A stretch of DNA of 64,000 nt, from NCBI GenBank assembly GCA_030407005.1, contig JAUDYN010000001.1, positions 2,170,001 to 2,234,000 of the forward strand, read 5' to 3'. Below the pieces are notes generated by a model. That model worked only from the letters and a program-made list of their open reading frames with translations, was not told the DNA's origin and did no database searches. Numbering within the stretch: the first letter of the stretch is position 1; each line of letters begins with the position of its first letter. Positions 45,332-57,223 of the stretch are shown here, one piece after another. Origin of the DNA: Desarmillaria ectypa. Lineage: Eukaryota; Basidiomycota; Agaricomycetes; Agaricales; Physalacriaceae. Position numbers and translations under genes: made by a program.

Positions 45332-47300
45332 CTATCGCGAAATGCCTGCAGACGTCCATGCTCCAAACTCTTCGAACTCATCTTTGAATGGGTTGTCGCT
45401 ATGCGTACTTTGCTGAGCGGTGTCAACGAGACGTCGCTGAGTATCGGCATCACCCTCCTCGTCGGAGTCTCTATCAGCATATTCGGATTCTGAGTTTTTC
45501 ATCAGTCCCACACCCTCTTCCCCTGGTACGTGCGACTTCACTATCCGTGGCGCATCGCTCGTATTACGCTGAAGATTTAAGGGGTGCTGATGATGGTCGA
45601 TGTCCTCATCCTCCATTTCTTCAGCATCACTGATATCCCCTACCGTCCATAAAACCTGCTCTTCATCGTCGTTCTGACGATGGTCGTTGGCATCCCCGGT
45701 AAGACTGACCTTGCTCGTGCTCGCTCTCTTCGACTTTCTGCCACGCGGATTGGACGAAACCACAGGTGCAGATGGGGATCCTAAGGCCTTGGAACCAGGC
45801 TCGGGTTTTTTATGTGTCAGGAGCACCACCCCCGAGATGAGTATGAGGATAGAGACAAAAACGAGGAATAGTGTCCAAGACTGATACGAGTCAACCTCAT
45901 TGTTGAATATCTGAACAGACGGAAATGAGTAGGAGGATCATGAAAGGTAGATTGTGTTTACCAAGGAATCGAGGAACCTGAAATGCAAGGTCAACAGAGA
46001 TGCGTGCGCGAGTTAGATATACGAACCCAGTAGCAGTGTATACACCATAAAACACGGGCACGACCAACGTGGAGTCATAAACCTTCAGTCCGCGGTTCAA
46101 GCAGACAATCTGAAGGACAGCAGTGATCACTAGCAGAACAATGGTGAAGATGGGTGCGACATGGCCGAACTGATTGCCCGGGTTCTGGTGGGATAAGGAT
46201 CCAGAGAGAAGTTTTACCCTAAAATTGAAGCGATCAGAAGCATCTTGACTTGAAAAACGATAGGCTTACATTGCTTTAGCGAATACCAAAGTGCCTCCCG
46301 CCAATCCACCACCGCAGCATGCCCAACCAATACCAAGAGTCCAAGCAATTGTCTTGTCGTCTTTAGGAGCGGTCCATAGCTCAAGCCAATCCGTGACACG
46401 CCGCTGTAGAAATGCCCAGACGTTTCTAGCAGTACTTGAGTCCTGGCCGCCATAAGTGATGACGGGATTGTCACTGTCACTGACGATATCCCCTCTGGTC
46501 CCCAGTAACTCGTCCAGCTTGGATGTAAAATAAAGAAGTAAAATCAGGGCAAAGGTCATTAAGAAGAAGAAACCGAGCCATCCTCCTCGTCTCCATAACT
46601 GAGTGAGATGTTCGACATCGGTCTCGGTCGCAAGACCACTATTGATGGATCCAAATGCGACGATACCAATGACACCAATGACAACGACGATGGTGCCCTG
46701 TGTTTTACTATAAGATAGACGAGAGGGAGTAGGGAAGACGGGAGACTCACGTATATATCTGTACTCGTCACTGGAGTACCAACGAGAAACCGAGCGAAGA
46801 GAAAATTGAAGACGAGTGAAGTAGAACCAAGCGGAGCGACATATTCTGGGCGATGCTGTGTAAGGATGGAGTATAAGTGGCGGAGAAAGTGAAGTTACCA
46901 GCTCGCATGTATTCCAAAGCAAGAGTACTGCCAATTAATTGCGACAAACTTTGGGGCCGTCAAATCAAAGATCGGTCTAGTGAAAAGGAATGTACCTACA
47001 TGTATAGCAACATGCCAAGAAGCCATAGCGGTCTCAACCAATCCTTTCTTCGTGACGCTTTGGGTATTGCCTGCGTTCGCACCTGGCAAACAGATGGTAG
47101 GTTAAGAGAGCGATATAAGAGCCCTATATGGTTGCACATTGACTACGAACATGGTCCAACTTTGTTAAATTCAGTCCGGCCGCGTTCAAGACGGAAGCCA
47201 GAAGAATAATCGCGAGACCGATGATGAATGCTACCACTGGGCTAGCATGATGGGCAGGAACCGGGTCAGATACCGGGATCGTTGGGGACTCTTTGTCCAT
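45332..47300 (-). CDS. NIPA-type magnesium transporter
   Basis: Multispanning transporter of the NIPA/DUF803 family, implicated in Mg2+ uptake, in endosomes or plasma membrane. The start MDKESPTIPVSDP leads into the first helix VVAFIIGLAIILLASVLNAA and the typical GLNLTKLDH. Further membrane segments are GTIVVVIGVIGIVAFGS, LGFFFLMTFALILLLYF, WTLGIGWACCGGGLAGGTLV, FTIVLLVITAVLQIVCLN, VPVFYGVYTATGF and LFLVFVSILILISGVVLL. The family motif ALxxxxxxxVxPVFY is present as GLKVYDSTLVVPVFY. A cytosolic tail of about 150 residues is rich in Asp/Glu and Ser with a basic start (NPRGRKSKRAS). The gene is cut by several introns of about 50 nt. A long acidic tail is common in fungal members. Confidence 0.88.
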
Positions 47301-48403
47301 GCAATAGGATAAAGAGGACTGTTAAAGTCGTAGGAGGGGAAGAAATGAAAAGGTACAGATAGTAAGGGTGGACGTGAGGAGCAGAAAGGCAATGGCGTGT
47401 TTGTTCATATTGCACGACGGCCGCTATGACATGAGCATGCTGACGTACACAATATGTGGGTTACTCTCGTCATCGCCCCACTGCTCAAAGATGCTTCTGG
47501 ATCGTTGCACCACGAAATCCTGTCCTACCATTGATGTCAATCATCGAATGAATGTCCGTATTTATCATCTCCAACTCGAGAACCCAACAAGGAGTTTGAC
47601 GGCATACCAAGCAAACTGGAAAGATATGTATTTCGAAATGAAAAAACGGGATAGCCGCTCTTGCTGGTAAAACAACCGTTTTGAGCAACTTGGGAATAAG
47701 AATGCCCCAGGACGCGTTCTTTGCTTGTGTTGGGCATTCGGCGCCCATGATCATCTGACCGGGATTTCCCCCTTCCCTTCTCTTGAGGTTCTCAGTGCAC
47801 ATGCCACAGTTTCTCATGGACGTCTTGTCCACAGGTCGACGGCCGGCGTACTGTATTCACATCATGGCACATACTTCGACTATTCTGACCTGGAAAGTAT
47901 ACTCAATTACAATTGCATACCTTGCAGTACAATTGGTCGCTTGCTATCGGATCTTGTTCTTCGGATGTTACGACCTACATATCTCATATCTCCTGAATTT
48001 TCAACCATCTCTTACTCCGGACGCCTTTTGAAACCCCAAAAGTCATAATCTGGCAGCCCGGCAGGATCTTGAACCAATAACATGACTCAGTCACTTATTC
48101 CGGTCTCGCGAGAAATTCTTAACAGAAACCAGAGTTTCATACCATCTTTTTAGTGTGCCAATCTCCGAGAATTCCAGCTTGAGAATGTTTGGGCGTGGAT
48201 TGGTTGCTGTACCCAAGTGCGACACCTCCATATTTACCGAAGGTTTTCACCCTTTATGCCATCCGTGTATGTTTTTATGTGATTTCTGCTCAATTGTGGC
48301 TGTCTGACATGCTTTCAAATCATCAGCGGGGTTTCCATGAAATCACCATTGTGAACAGTTCCTCGATCTTCGCCGGATCTCATCCGGTCTTAGCGTATAA
48401 ATT
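47301..48403. promoter_or_regulatory. Divergent upstream region, NIPA transporter / PAL
   Basis: About 1.1 kb between divergent starts. Short open frames occur on both strands without motifs or clear splicing. It must carry the promoters of both genes. A tataaatt stretch sits only about 10 nt before the PAL start and is too close to be its TATA box if the annotated start is right. Confidence 0.4.
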
Positions 48404-51201
48404 ATGTCCCAACCATCCAAGTCAAGTTTACCACCATCTACTCCAATGACAGCTCCAGTTTTTGACGATATCAACTCAGAAACAAAGCCTGGTACAGGCG
48501 TTGGTGGAACTTCAGGGGCTCACCGCACGCCTAACCTGCTTGCCAAGTTCTTGGACTCACACAAAGAACTCAAGAGCTATAGGTAAGTTGCGTTTCTGTA
48601 AAGGCAATTTTTCAACAAACAACATCCTTAGGAATGGTCGTCCGGTGAAAGTAGATGGTCACACGCTGTCTATCGCGGCTGTCACAGCCGCTGCACGATA
48701 CAACGCCACAGTGGACCTCGATGGTTCACCTCAAGTTAGAGCTGGCGTCATGAAGAGTCGTGCTGTCATTGCCAGCAAGGTTGACAATGGAACGAGCGTA
48801 TATGGAGTCTCTACTGGATTCGGTGGAAGTGGTATATCATTCGGCTCACTGGTGAAATTCTAATACTAACGTACTTTGCAGCTGACACTCGAACCGACCA
48901 ACCTCTCAAGTTGGGACTGGCATTACTCCAGCACCAGCATGTTGGGGTATTGCCGAGTTCAAATAGGACGCTTGACGTTCTTCCACTCCTCGACCCTATG
49001 GCTTCCACCAGCATGCCTGAGTCATGGGTTCGGTAAGTCTGACAAGTCATGCGAAACGCAACGCTGATTTTCGACATAGTGGCGCGATGCTAGTGAGGAT
49101 GAACTCGTTGATACGTGGTCATTCGGGTGTCCGGTACTCTGTCTTCGTCCTCTATAGCTGGTCCGCATCTCATGAGACATAGATGGGAACTACTTGAAAA
49201 GATCAACGAGCTTCTTCGTGCAAACATCACTCCCGTGGTACCTCTTCGCTCTAGCATTTCGGCATCTGGAGGTGTGCTATTCTAAGTCTGGAGACTTCGA
49301 TTTAATTCACCCTCTAACGCAGATTTGTCTCCGCTATCTTATGTTGCCGGAACGTTAAGTAAGGGTCCATGCGATGACACTGTGATCAAGATGTGACTGA
49401 CATGTTGTTCAATCACAGTTGCGAACCCCTCCATTCGCGTGTTTGACGGCCCTAAGAGGTTTGGCGCACGTAAGATGGTCAGTTCGAAAGATGCACTCTC
49501 CTCGCACGGTATTCAGCCAATCAGCCTGGTCTCCAAAGAAGGGTTGGGAATCTTGAACGGAACTGCTTTTTCTGCTTCGGTTGCTTCTCTTGCCCTTAAT
49601 GATGCCGTTCATCTGGCGCTCTTAGCCCAAATATGTACTGCACTCGGCACCGAGGCCCTTAGTGGAACCCTCGGAAATTACGATCCATTCATTCACGCTA
49701 CTGCACGGCCGCACCCTGGTCAAGTAAGTCTTGTTTAACGCGTTTTGTTACGCGGTTTGACGCGTTTGCCAGGTTGAGTCAGCAAGCCACATATGGAATC
49801 TCCTACAAGGATCGAAATTGGCTAACACGCACGAGGAGGAGGTATCCATCAATCAGGACAAGTACTCGCTGCGCCAAGACCGATATCCTCTTAGGACGGC
49901 ACCTCAATTCCTCGGACCCCAAATTGAGGACATTTTGTCCGCCTTATCTACAGTGATTCAGGAATGTAACTCAAGTAGGTCATGCTGCCACGCGATTTCG
50001 GTCAACTTTAACGAGTCTCCCAAGCCACCGACAATCCTCTCATAGACGGGGAAACCGGTCAAATTCACCATGGCGGTAACTTCCAGGCCATGGCTGTCTC
50101 CAATGCGATGGAAAAGACAAGGCTGGCACTTCATCACATCGGGAGACTACTCTTCGCTCAAAGCACCGAACTCGTAAATCCGGCCATGAACCATGGCTTA
50201 CCTCCTTCTCTGGCTGCGTCAGATCCATCTTTGAACTATCATGGCAAAGGCATTGATATCGCAACTGCTGCGTATGTTGCAGAGCTTGGATACCTAGCCA
50301 GTCCGGTTACAACCCACATTCCATCGGCTGAGATGCATAATCAGGCTGTTAAGTAAGCTCCTCGGTCTCCGCTTCATATCACAGAGATCGGTGTCAATTG
50401 ATTGATATATTCAGTTCGTTGGCATTGATTTCAGCTCGTGTAACTGTCAATGCTCTGGAAGTTTTGAACATGCTCATGTCCTCCTACCTTTACCTGTTGT
50501 GTCAAGGTGAGCTAGGTATATCATGCGCTCTGGATTGTATATTAATTTATTATAGCTGTCGACCTTCGAGCTCTACGAAGAGAGTTCAATACTGGGCTTC
50601 AAGCGATCCTCTTAGAAGCGCTTTCAGCTATCCTGGGGTCTCAACTTTCTTCTCAAGAAATCAACATCTCCGTTTCTTCCATGTGGGGTGTGGTTCAAAA
50701 CACGTTGGACAAAACGAGCACCATGGACGCAGTTGATCAAATGAGAGAAGTCGCGATGGCTTGTATCCCCGCACTGATCGAAACCGTTTCACGTACGAAT
50801 GCTGCCAATAATGCTCTCTCATCCATATCACAGTTCCGTACGAACGTGACCGTCAAGGCTACCAAGCTTATGGGTGAGCTTCGTTCTAGCTACCTTTCGG
50901 GCGGGCGGGGAGCAGCACCCGCTAGTCCTTACCTGGGTAAGACGCGAGCAGTATATGAATACATTCGTATCACCCTTGGTGTCAGGATGCATGGGGTGGA
51001 AAACTTCGGCAGTTTCGCCAACGGTTTAGGTGTTGACGATGTTACCATTGGTCAGAATATTACCGCCATATTTGAGGTTTGTCACAATGAACGTTTTCAA
51101 TCATCTATTAATCTAACCTGGACCTTCAGGCTATTCGAGATGGAAGATTCCAAGACACTGTTGCCGATTTATTTGAAGTCTTGCCTCGCGCAAAGTTATA
51201 A
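48404..51201 (+). CDS. PAL: Phenylalanine ammonia-lyase
   Basis: Cytosolic enzyme converting L-phenylalanine to trans-cinnamate and ammonia, the entry into phenylpropanoid metabolism. The Ala-Ser-Gly triad that forms the MIO cofactor is present in [18 protein letters not shown]. The codon for Asp right after this triad is split by an intron (49272-49322). Other family blocks are [22 protein letters not shown] (spliced), [77 protein letters not shown], and [18 protein letters not shown] across an intron. The C-terminal shielding region follows, and the protein ends [11 protein letters not shown]. The estimated length of about 700 residues fits fungal PAL. All introns were joinable in frame and I see no break. 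A histidine lyase is excluded by overall motifs. Tyrosine side activity cannot be judged. Confidence 0.95.
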
Positions 51202-51396
51202 ATCCATACCTATACACACGCTAGAATTTCGCGCTCACACTATTGCACATCAGAACAATTTTACGGATTAGAACCTCGTCACGCCTGTAAACGTTTGCGA
51301 ATAGCTCATCATTGCACCGCAGAACCAAGTTCGAATGTAAAATACATATACCATGAAAATAAAGATATACAAGATACGTCTCGAGATCAAGTCGGA

Positions 51397-52953
51397 TCAA
51401 GTATCGACAGGGTGGAACTTAACTCTTACTTCTGCTACTTCCTTTCTTGCCTGCATCAGGGTTTGTGTTATCTTTTCTTCTAGGGAGGCGGTTTGAAGTA
51501 TGCTGAGGGAGCTGGGTACATCAGCAATGAGGTCGACGTAAACTAATGAACCAGCGTGTCGAGCACGAAGGTGGCGCACTGCCAAGAGGGCAGGCGACGA
51601 CGAGGGCTCCAGGAGTGGATCAAGCGTGTGCTTGAGAGAATGTCTGGTCTTCACGGAGACGCTGGCGTCCGTGAGGTCCGACCATGAACCCGCAAGAAGG
51701 CTCAAACCTTGTCTAAGAATGACAATAGATACGAGGAGACCTGTACAGAAGCAATGGTCACTAGGGTACCAGTCGTGTAGTAACTTTGACAGTACTCACC
51801 TCCAATAGGATCTAACGGCAGCGCGGGGAACCACCAGGTCCCCAGAATGGCGAACAACGCTACTAAACTCGAGTAGGCGTCGCTCCGATGGTGGTAAGCA
51901 TTGGCCAGAAGAACTGGGCTATGTTCTTCGTCTGCCACTTTTTTGGTCAGCCTGTACATCCACTCTTTGACGCATATACTGAGTGCAGCAAACCATGCCG
52001 CGTTTGGATCCACCGCATGGACGTGATCATGATGCATCAAGACTTCAGGTACTGGCACTGCAAGAGTAACATTGTTCAGTACTTCCTGGAGAGGGCCGGT
52101 GGGCATAGTCGACGCAGTTTTGGCAAGAGTAGTCATCAGAAGGTGGTATGAATGAAAACCGATGCCAAGGGCGCCTCCAATCAGAAGGAGCGACATCGTA
52201 GACGCGCCGAGTGTTTCGAACTTTGCAAAGCCATAAGGATACCGTTCTGATGGTGGTCTTCGCGAAAGTCTCCAGCACACGAGTGTGACAAAATCTCCGA
52301 GCATATCTACGTGATATCAGTAGCAAAGACGCGATGGAACGCAAGGGACGCACCGCTGAGTGAATGCCCTGCATCTGCCAAGAGGGAAGCGGAGTGTAGG
52401 TACCAACCGGCGAAGCCCTTGACTAGAGTAAGGCCAATATTGGATCCCAATCCCATAAGTGTCACTCGACTCCCTCTGTCGCCTGTAGGTATGCAAAACT
52501 CAGTGGAGGGGCCACGATGGAGTAAGCAAGAGACGCACCTTTGCCCTCGAGCGCAGCCATGATGCTCTCGGCATCGCCGTGGCCTTCATGTGAATGAGAG
52601 TGACCGAATATTGAGTGAGAGTGGGAGTGGGAATGACCGTGCTCGTCGTCGGACGAGTTGTGGGCACTGTCGGAGCTAGAAGCGGGCTTCTTGTCGTCAG
52701 CCTTGGATGAATGCTGGCGACGCTGGGCCATGGTGGAGGATACAGAGAAAGAGTGAAAGTGAAAAGGAGGTTTTTCCGAAAAATGAAGGGATTTATAGCT
52801 ACGCGAACTAGACACGTTGAACTTTCTCAGGTGAACTGATGGCGGCGAAAATCGCAGTCGCCGAGAACAGCAGACCAAGGACGGCGACAGTGATGACGAT
52901 GAGGGCAGTAGGAGACGGTAGGCTGTGGGCCAACGCTTGGGTACTGTTGGCAT
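51397..52953 (-). CDS. Cation diffusion facilitator, mitochondrial Mmt1/2-like
   Basis: Cation/proton antiporter of the CDF (SLC30) family, exporting Zn, Fe or Mn from the cytosol into a compartment. The N-terminus from 52953 (MPTVPKRWPTAYRLLL) is basic and Ser-rich like a mitochondrial presequence. A second in-frame ATG at 52731 (MAQRRQHSSKADD) would omit it. A histidine-rich segment follows (HGHSHSHSHSIFGHSHSHEG). The metal site in helix 2 is HSASLLADAGHSLSDML, with the HxxxD-type D/H ligands. GFAKFETLGA follows helix 3. The second site is ANAYHHRSDAYSSLVAL in helix 5. A cytoplasmic C-terminal domain begins VRHLRARHAGSLVYVDL. Relation to the yeast Mmt1/Mmt2 group is inferred from the long N-terminus and the HHRSDA motif. 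The gene converges on PAL, with 195 nt between stops. Confidence 0.88.
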
Positions 52954-53177
52954 CACTTTACCGTATACCTCGACAGGCTTGATGCGGTCCCCACTGCCAG
53001 TTCGTCAAGAATCCTGATCCTGGCACTAAATGCCTGGCGATTTCTGTACGACGTGGAGCACCGCAGTCGCAAATATTACAGATCACGGTTGTCGTCCGCT
53101 TCTCCAAAATTTCTTCCAAAAATATGTCGTGCTATAGGCTCATCGATATTTGTAACCCATTGCGACAGCCCATGAAT

Positions 53178-54708
53178 TTACAATTCCCCGCTCGGATACA
53201 GACCCTGTAATACCCCGACTACCTTGTCATACACTCCCTGCTCTTTGCCACCGAGCGCTAGCTCTGCAATCTTTTCTACGTCCTCCTTTGGTACCTTGTA
53301 TTCTTCCAGACTCGATTTCAGACCAAGTGAGGTTACCAATCTGTGTTGCATAAAACTTTCTGCAAAAATCATCCAGACATATTTGGGCTCACTCTTGTAT
53401 GAGTCGTGAAAACAGTAGCACATCCTGATCCAGATCATCGGTCGTGTGATGATGTAGGTAGAACAGCGCCTTGGAAAGTGCCTCTTTGTTTTCTTGCGAT
53501 TCTATTTCCGCCTTCAGCGCCACGACTGGTGACAGCGTAATGCACTGTTTTTATCAATTTCGCGCCTCCCACGGCAAAATCATAACAATTATATCAGTCA
53601 CACTCACCGATGTGATACCATGCGGGATACCGTACGTCGCTCCCAACCTGTGGCCTAGAGCATGCGACAAGCCCAATGGACTGTGCCAGGAATCAGGTTT
53701 CTCCGACACATGATCGGCTCCAAACTAACCTGTATCGTTCCAGCTTCAATGGCCAAAGACTCATCCAGGACGCGATTTGAAGCTTTTGGCGAACCGTAAC
53801 ATCTTGCGGGCTAGCTTTCGACACCGGAAGATATGTGAAAAGGTCCGCAATCGCTGCGTAGCATAACACCTTGACAGGATGAGGTGTTTCGTTTCTATAC
53901 AAGTTTTCTTTGAATATGATAAGTACGAAATATGCCACGTCACAATCCTTCCACGTACCAACGGCATGGTCAAGCGCACGAATGCCTGTTGACAACCTAT
54001 ATTAGAGATGTTTAGAGTGGAAAATACAAGGCGATAGTTGGGGAATTCAAGTACCATAAACGTTCTGGTGTCGGCAAAGTCAGTTCTGCATCCAGTATGA
54101 CTCCCGCGGGCGCGAGCTTTTGGGACGTTACCCCAACTTTATAACCCTGATCATTCGTAAAGCCCGCACCGACCTGGATATTCAATTCGGTGAGATTGAT
54201 AGTACAGTTTAGATGGCGCTTACTGTGTATTCTGCAGCGCTCAAGGTTGTTGGAATGGCTATCTGAAGGTATGTAGGGCCACCGGTTTCTTCCTGATTGT
54301 AGTAGAGAATAGCCTTTGCTGCATCGATTGGTGATCCCCCTCCGACAGAGACAATAACATCGCACTCGTAGTCACGAAAAACCTTGACACCACGTCGTAT
54401 GCCCGCAACGGGAGCGTGCTCTCCAATTTCGTAAAAAGTGGCGCCGTAGGCCTCATTATCCTTAAGGATTGTCTCGATTTTTTTCACCACATCCGTCTGA
54501 GGACAGTGCGTCAAGATATATCAGCATCAGACACAGAACCGAGACTCGCCTTGTTGACAAGACTCTTCGTGGTCACTATTAGTGCCTTGCGCACCCCTAG
54601 CGTCGAAAGAAGGGTCGGTAGCGCAGTGGATACAGACCCAGGACCGTAGAATACGCCGGACAGAGTATCAGTGTAGCCATAGAAGCCTTGCAAAGAGCTG
54701 GGAGCCAT
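53178..54708 (-). CDS. Iron-containing alcohol dehydrogenase, maleylacetate-reductase-like
   Basis: NAD(P)-dependent enzyme of the iron-ADH superfamily. The start MAPSSLQGFYGYTDTLSGV leads to FYGPGSV and KALIVTTKSLVNK. The nucleotide-binding loop is VIVSVGGGSPIDAAKAI, followed by IAIPTTLSAAEYT and AGFTNDQGYKVG. Metal-site blocks are GIRALDHAVE and SHALGHRLGATYGIPHG, carrying the conserved histidines. The architecture is that of fungal maleylacetate reductase-type members, which reduce maleylacetate to 3-oxoadipate in hydroxyquinol and chloroaromatic degradation. Other substrates are possible. One intron (54497-54549) has a GC donor (AAG|GCGAGT), needed to keep frame into TDVVKKIET. The gene shares a 209-nt divergent region with the flavin-reductase-like gene. 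Confidence 0.85.
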
Positions 54709-54917
54709 TAATAAGAAGCGAGAGAAAAGCGTGTAGTTATATATATCCCCCTGGAGCAGTAAATCATGGTTGTATGCTTAGAAACCTGATATCATGATGG
54801 AGAATGCCCAGTAAAGTGTCCGAGATCGGCCAGAGATTAGTCACTGCAAGCGAGGAGATACCCAATAGTGCATCATAAATTCCACGCAGAGAAGCAGCAG
54901 CCTGCAATTGGTCTTCC
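54709..54917. promoter_or_regulatory. Bidirectional promoter, iron-ADH / flavin reductase-like
   Basis: 209 nt between divergent starts. A tatatatat run at 54736-54746 lies about 30 nt upstream of the dehydrogenase ATG and could be its TATA box. The arrangement suggests co-regulation of the two genes. Confidence 0.5.
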
Positions 54918-55971
54918 ATGTTGCGACTCGGAGGAAAGTGTGTAATGCTGCAGGGCCGAACGCCACCAGTGCTAGCGAACACCAGAACAATATTTACCCG
55001 CTCCGTGTCGCCTTCACCAACATGGAAAGTGGGTCAAGGACTCTCGGGGGCGCAGTCATCATGGAGAAAAGACGCTGATGGACCGCGCAAGTCGTGGAAC
55101 CTGGAGGAGACGCCAACAAGGTCAGTGTCACATTATTACTCGGCGCCACTGCCACATAATACATACCGTTTACAGAGACTTATACAAACTGCTAACCTCC
55201 GCCATTGTACCTCGTCCTATTGCTCTCACATCATCCTTATCACCAGATGGCGTACCCAATCTGGCGCCATTTAGTTACTTCTCCATGGTTCGTATTACAT
55301 TCATTCAAAGGTGTCCAGACTTCACCGATCATGATCTTCTAGGTATCTTCCAACCCCCCGATGCTCAGCATCTCATTTAGTTTGTCGTCAAGAAGAAAGA
55401 AAGACACCCGGGATAATGTCATCGCTACGAAGGAATTTACTGTCAACATGATCAGCGAGGCTTTTGTCGAGGCAGCCAACATCACTTCGGTAGAATCATC
55501 TGAAGCTGATGAATGGGTTCTCAGTGGGTTGACCATGGAAGCGAGTGTAAGTTTGTTTTTGAGTGACTTATTCAGTAGTTTATAAATGCCCGCAGACACA
55601 AGTCAAGCCGGCACGAGTGAAAGAGAGCGCATTCTCCATGGAATGCGAGGTACGGCTGAACTTTGAATGATACTTAGTATAGATTAACGGGTTTCATACT
55701 TTAGCTTCATTCCTATCAGGACATCACACCTGTCGGGGCTACGGAGCCGACGGTGACCGTCGTTCTGGGATTGATACGACATGCCCACACCATGGAATTG
55801 GTTCTGGATAGCGATGGTGCCAGAATCGACCCCAGTAAATTTCAAGTAGTCGCTCGTATGGGAGGCGATACGTACAGCAAAGTCGTGGAGGGGTTTGACG
55901 TTGCTCGTCCGAAGTGGAAGGACCTTCGCGCGGAGTACTTTGATTTGCTGGGGAAGAAGAAAGATGGATAA
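54918..55971 (+). CDS. Flavin reductase-like FMN-binding split-barrel protein
   Basis: Member of the flavin reductase-like / DIM6-NTAB family that binds FMN in a split beta-barrel. In two-component systems such proteins supply reduced flavin to a monooxygenase. The N-terminus (MLRLGGKCVMLQGRTPP) is basic and could be a targeting peptide, followed by SPTWKVGQGLSGAQSSWRKD. The core includes DLYKLLTSAIVPRPIALTSS, GVPNLAPFSYFSM, then across an intron PPMLSISFSLSSRRKKDTRD, TKEFTVNMISEAFVEA and MECELHSYQDI. The motif IVPRPIAxxSS...NLAPFSYFxxxSxxPP is the family signature. The C-terminal third contains RMGGDTYSKV, typical of the fungal group. There are four exons. The ending at LGKKKDG is natural. 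Confidence 0.86.
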
Positions 55972-56001
55972 CCGCTGATGATTATGTATGATACAATTCC
56001 A

Positions 56002-57168
56002 TTAACCCTTTGCGGAAATCCAGTCTGCGATCTCTCTGAGTGCATTACTTCTCTCTGGCTCCTGCCAAGAAAATAGAATATAATCGTGAGACCCCCCATC
56101 AGCTTCAAAATACCTCAGTTTCGAGCCCAAATCCTTTTGCATCCGGTCTCTTAGCAGGCGTATTTGGGGAGCAAGGTTCTCAGCACCCCCCGCGACAATG
56201 AACGTCGGTGGGAATCCCTTGAAGTGAATGCTGAGTGCAGGATTACGGGACGCTGGCGATATGTATGGATTAATCTCTGCTGCACCCCACCCGTTGGGCC
56301 CTAAGAAAGCTCGTTTAGCATCGTCAACGCCATGGGGCTCAGGATCATAGTCTGCATGCAACTTCAGGGGGTTCCATGATGGTCGTGGTACGTCATGGGA
56401 TAACCCAATATCGCACCAAGGAGATAGAAGTAGCAATGAAGACGGTACAGGAAGCTTTGTCGTGTTTGAAACAAGATAGCGTGTGAGGGAAAGAGCGAGA
56501 TTCCCTCCAGCCGAGTCTCCCTCAATGATAATGTCACTGGGAGATATATGGAGAATGTTGACCAAGTAATGATATCCCGATAGCGCATCGAGCAATGCAG
56601 TGGGGAATGCATTCTCATGGATCGTTGAAAGACGGTATTCGATGGCGAATGCACGTGTGATAGACGGGCAGCTTTTGAGTATACTGGCAGGAATCGCAGC
56701 CATAAGACCCGATGGATGTGCAGTGCCCTCGTAGTACCCTCCACCATGCAGCGAATACAACACCTTCTCCCCTGTCTTAGCCGGCGACAACGATGCGCTT
56801 GCTGGTATCCAATACCCTGGTATGCGAACTGGTACTGCCCCCGACGCGGAGGCAAGCATCAGCAGCTCGTCAGAGATTTCCGACGACGGCAATGGCTCGA
56901 TCCAGATGCCACCTGAGTTGGACACGAGCTTTCTATAGCTGGGTTCCTCCCACGGTGAGATAGGGCCTGTTTTCGTGGTAACATAAACGAGTTGTCGAAG
57001 GAGCTGCACAAGCACGGTTCGCGAGACGCTCCATGACTGTCTTGGGCGTCGTATCATACAAAGAAAAATCCACATGGGCAGACGGACGGTGAGGGTAACG
57101 GCTAACTGGTATAGCAGGTAGATAAACTTCCATGGATGCCGCGCATACATACTGTTTGACAGTGTCAT
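56002..57168 (-). CDS. Membrane-anchored alpha/beta hydrolase, HSL type (copy A)
   Basis: Serine hydrolase of the hormone-sensitive-lipase/Est group, single exon, about 388 residues. An N-terminal hydrophobic anchor (LLYQLAVTLTVRLPMWIFLC) is followed by a linker. Then come the oxyanion motif LHGGGYYEG, the nucleophile elbow EGDSAGGNLALSL with the catalytic serine, LLSPWCDIGLSH, and FIVAGGAENLAPQ near the acid residue. The catalytic histidine is in GGSHDYILF. The start is the ATG at 57168 (MTLSNSMYARHPW). A ttttatat element lies about 12 nt upstream of it. It is a tandem paralogue of the next gene, with the same layout and orientation. Natural substrate is unknown. Related fungal proteins are annotated as esterases, lipases or steryl-acetate hydrolase-like enzymes. 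Confidence 0.88.
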   Translation of the reverse strand: MTLSNSMYARHPWKFIYLLYQLAVTLTVRLPMWIFLCMIRRPRQSWSVSRTVLVQLLRQLVYVTTKTGPISPWEEPSYRKLVSNSGGIWIEPLPSSEISDELLMLASASGAVPVRIPGYWIPASASLSPAKTGEKVLYSLHGGGYYEGTAHPSGLMAAIPASILKSCPSITRAFAIEYRLSTIHENAFPTALLDALSGYHYLVNILHISPSDIIIEGDSAGGNLALSLTRYLVSNTTKLPVPSSLLLLSPWCDIGLSHDVPRPSWNPLKLHADYDPEPHGVDDAKRAFLGPNGWGAAEINPYISPASRNPALSIHFKGFPPTFIVAGGAENLAPQIRLLRDRMQKDLGSKLRYFEADGGSHDYILFSWQEPERSNALREIADWISAKG

Positions 57169-57223
57169 TGTGGTGATATAAAAGGACAAGTGCCCGCAAA
57201 TTCTTGTACAGGGTATTTTCTAC

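Noticed and set aside
47368..48048. Overlapping frames on both strands between the NIPA and PAL genes
   Set aside because: No recognisable protein motifs. More likely chance frames in a divergent promoter region.
54597..54640. tRNA-like GGTAGCGCAGTGGATA segment
   Set aside because: It lies in the conserved coding sequence of the iron-ADH gene and does not fold into the expected arms.
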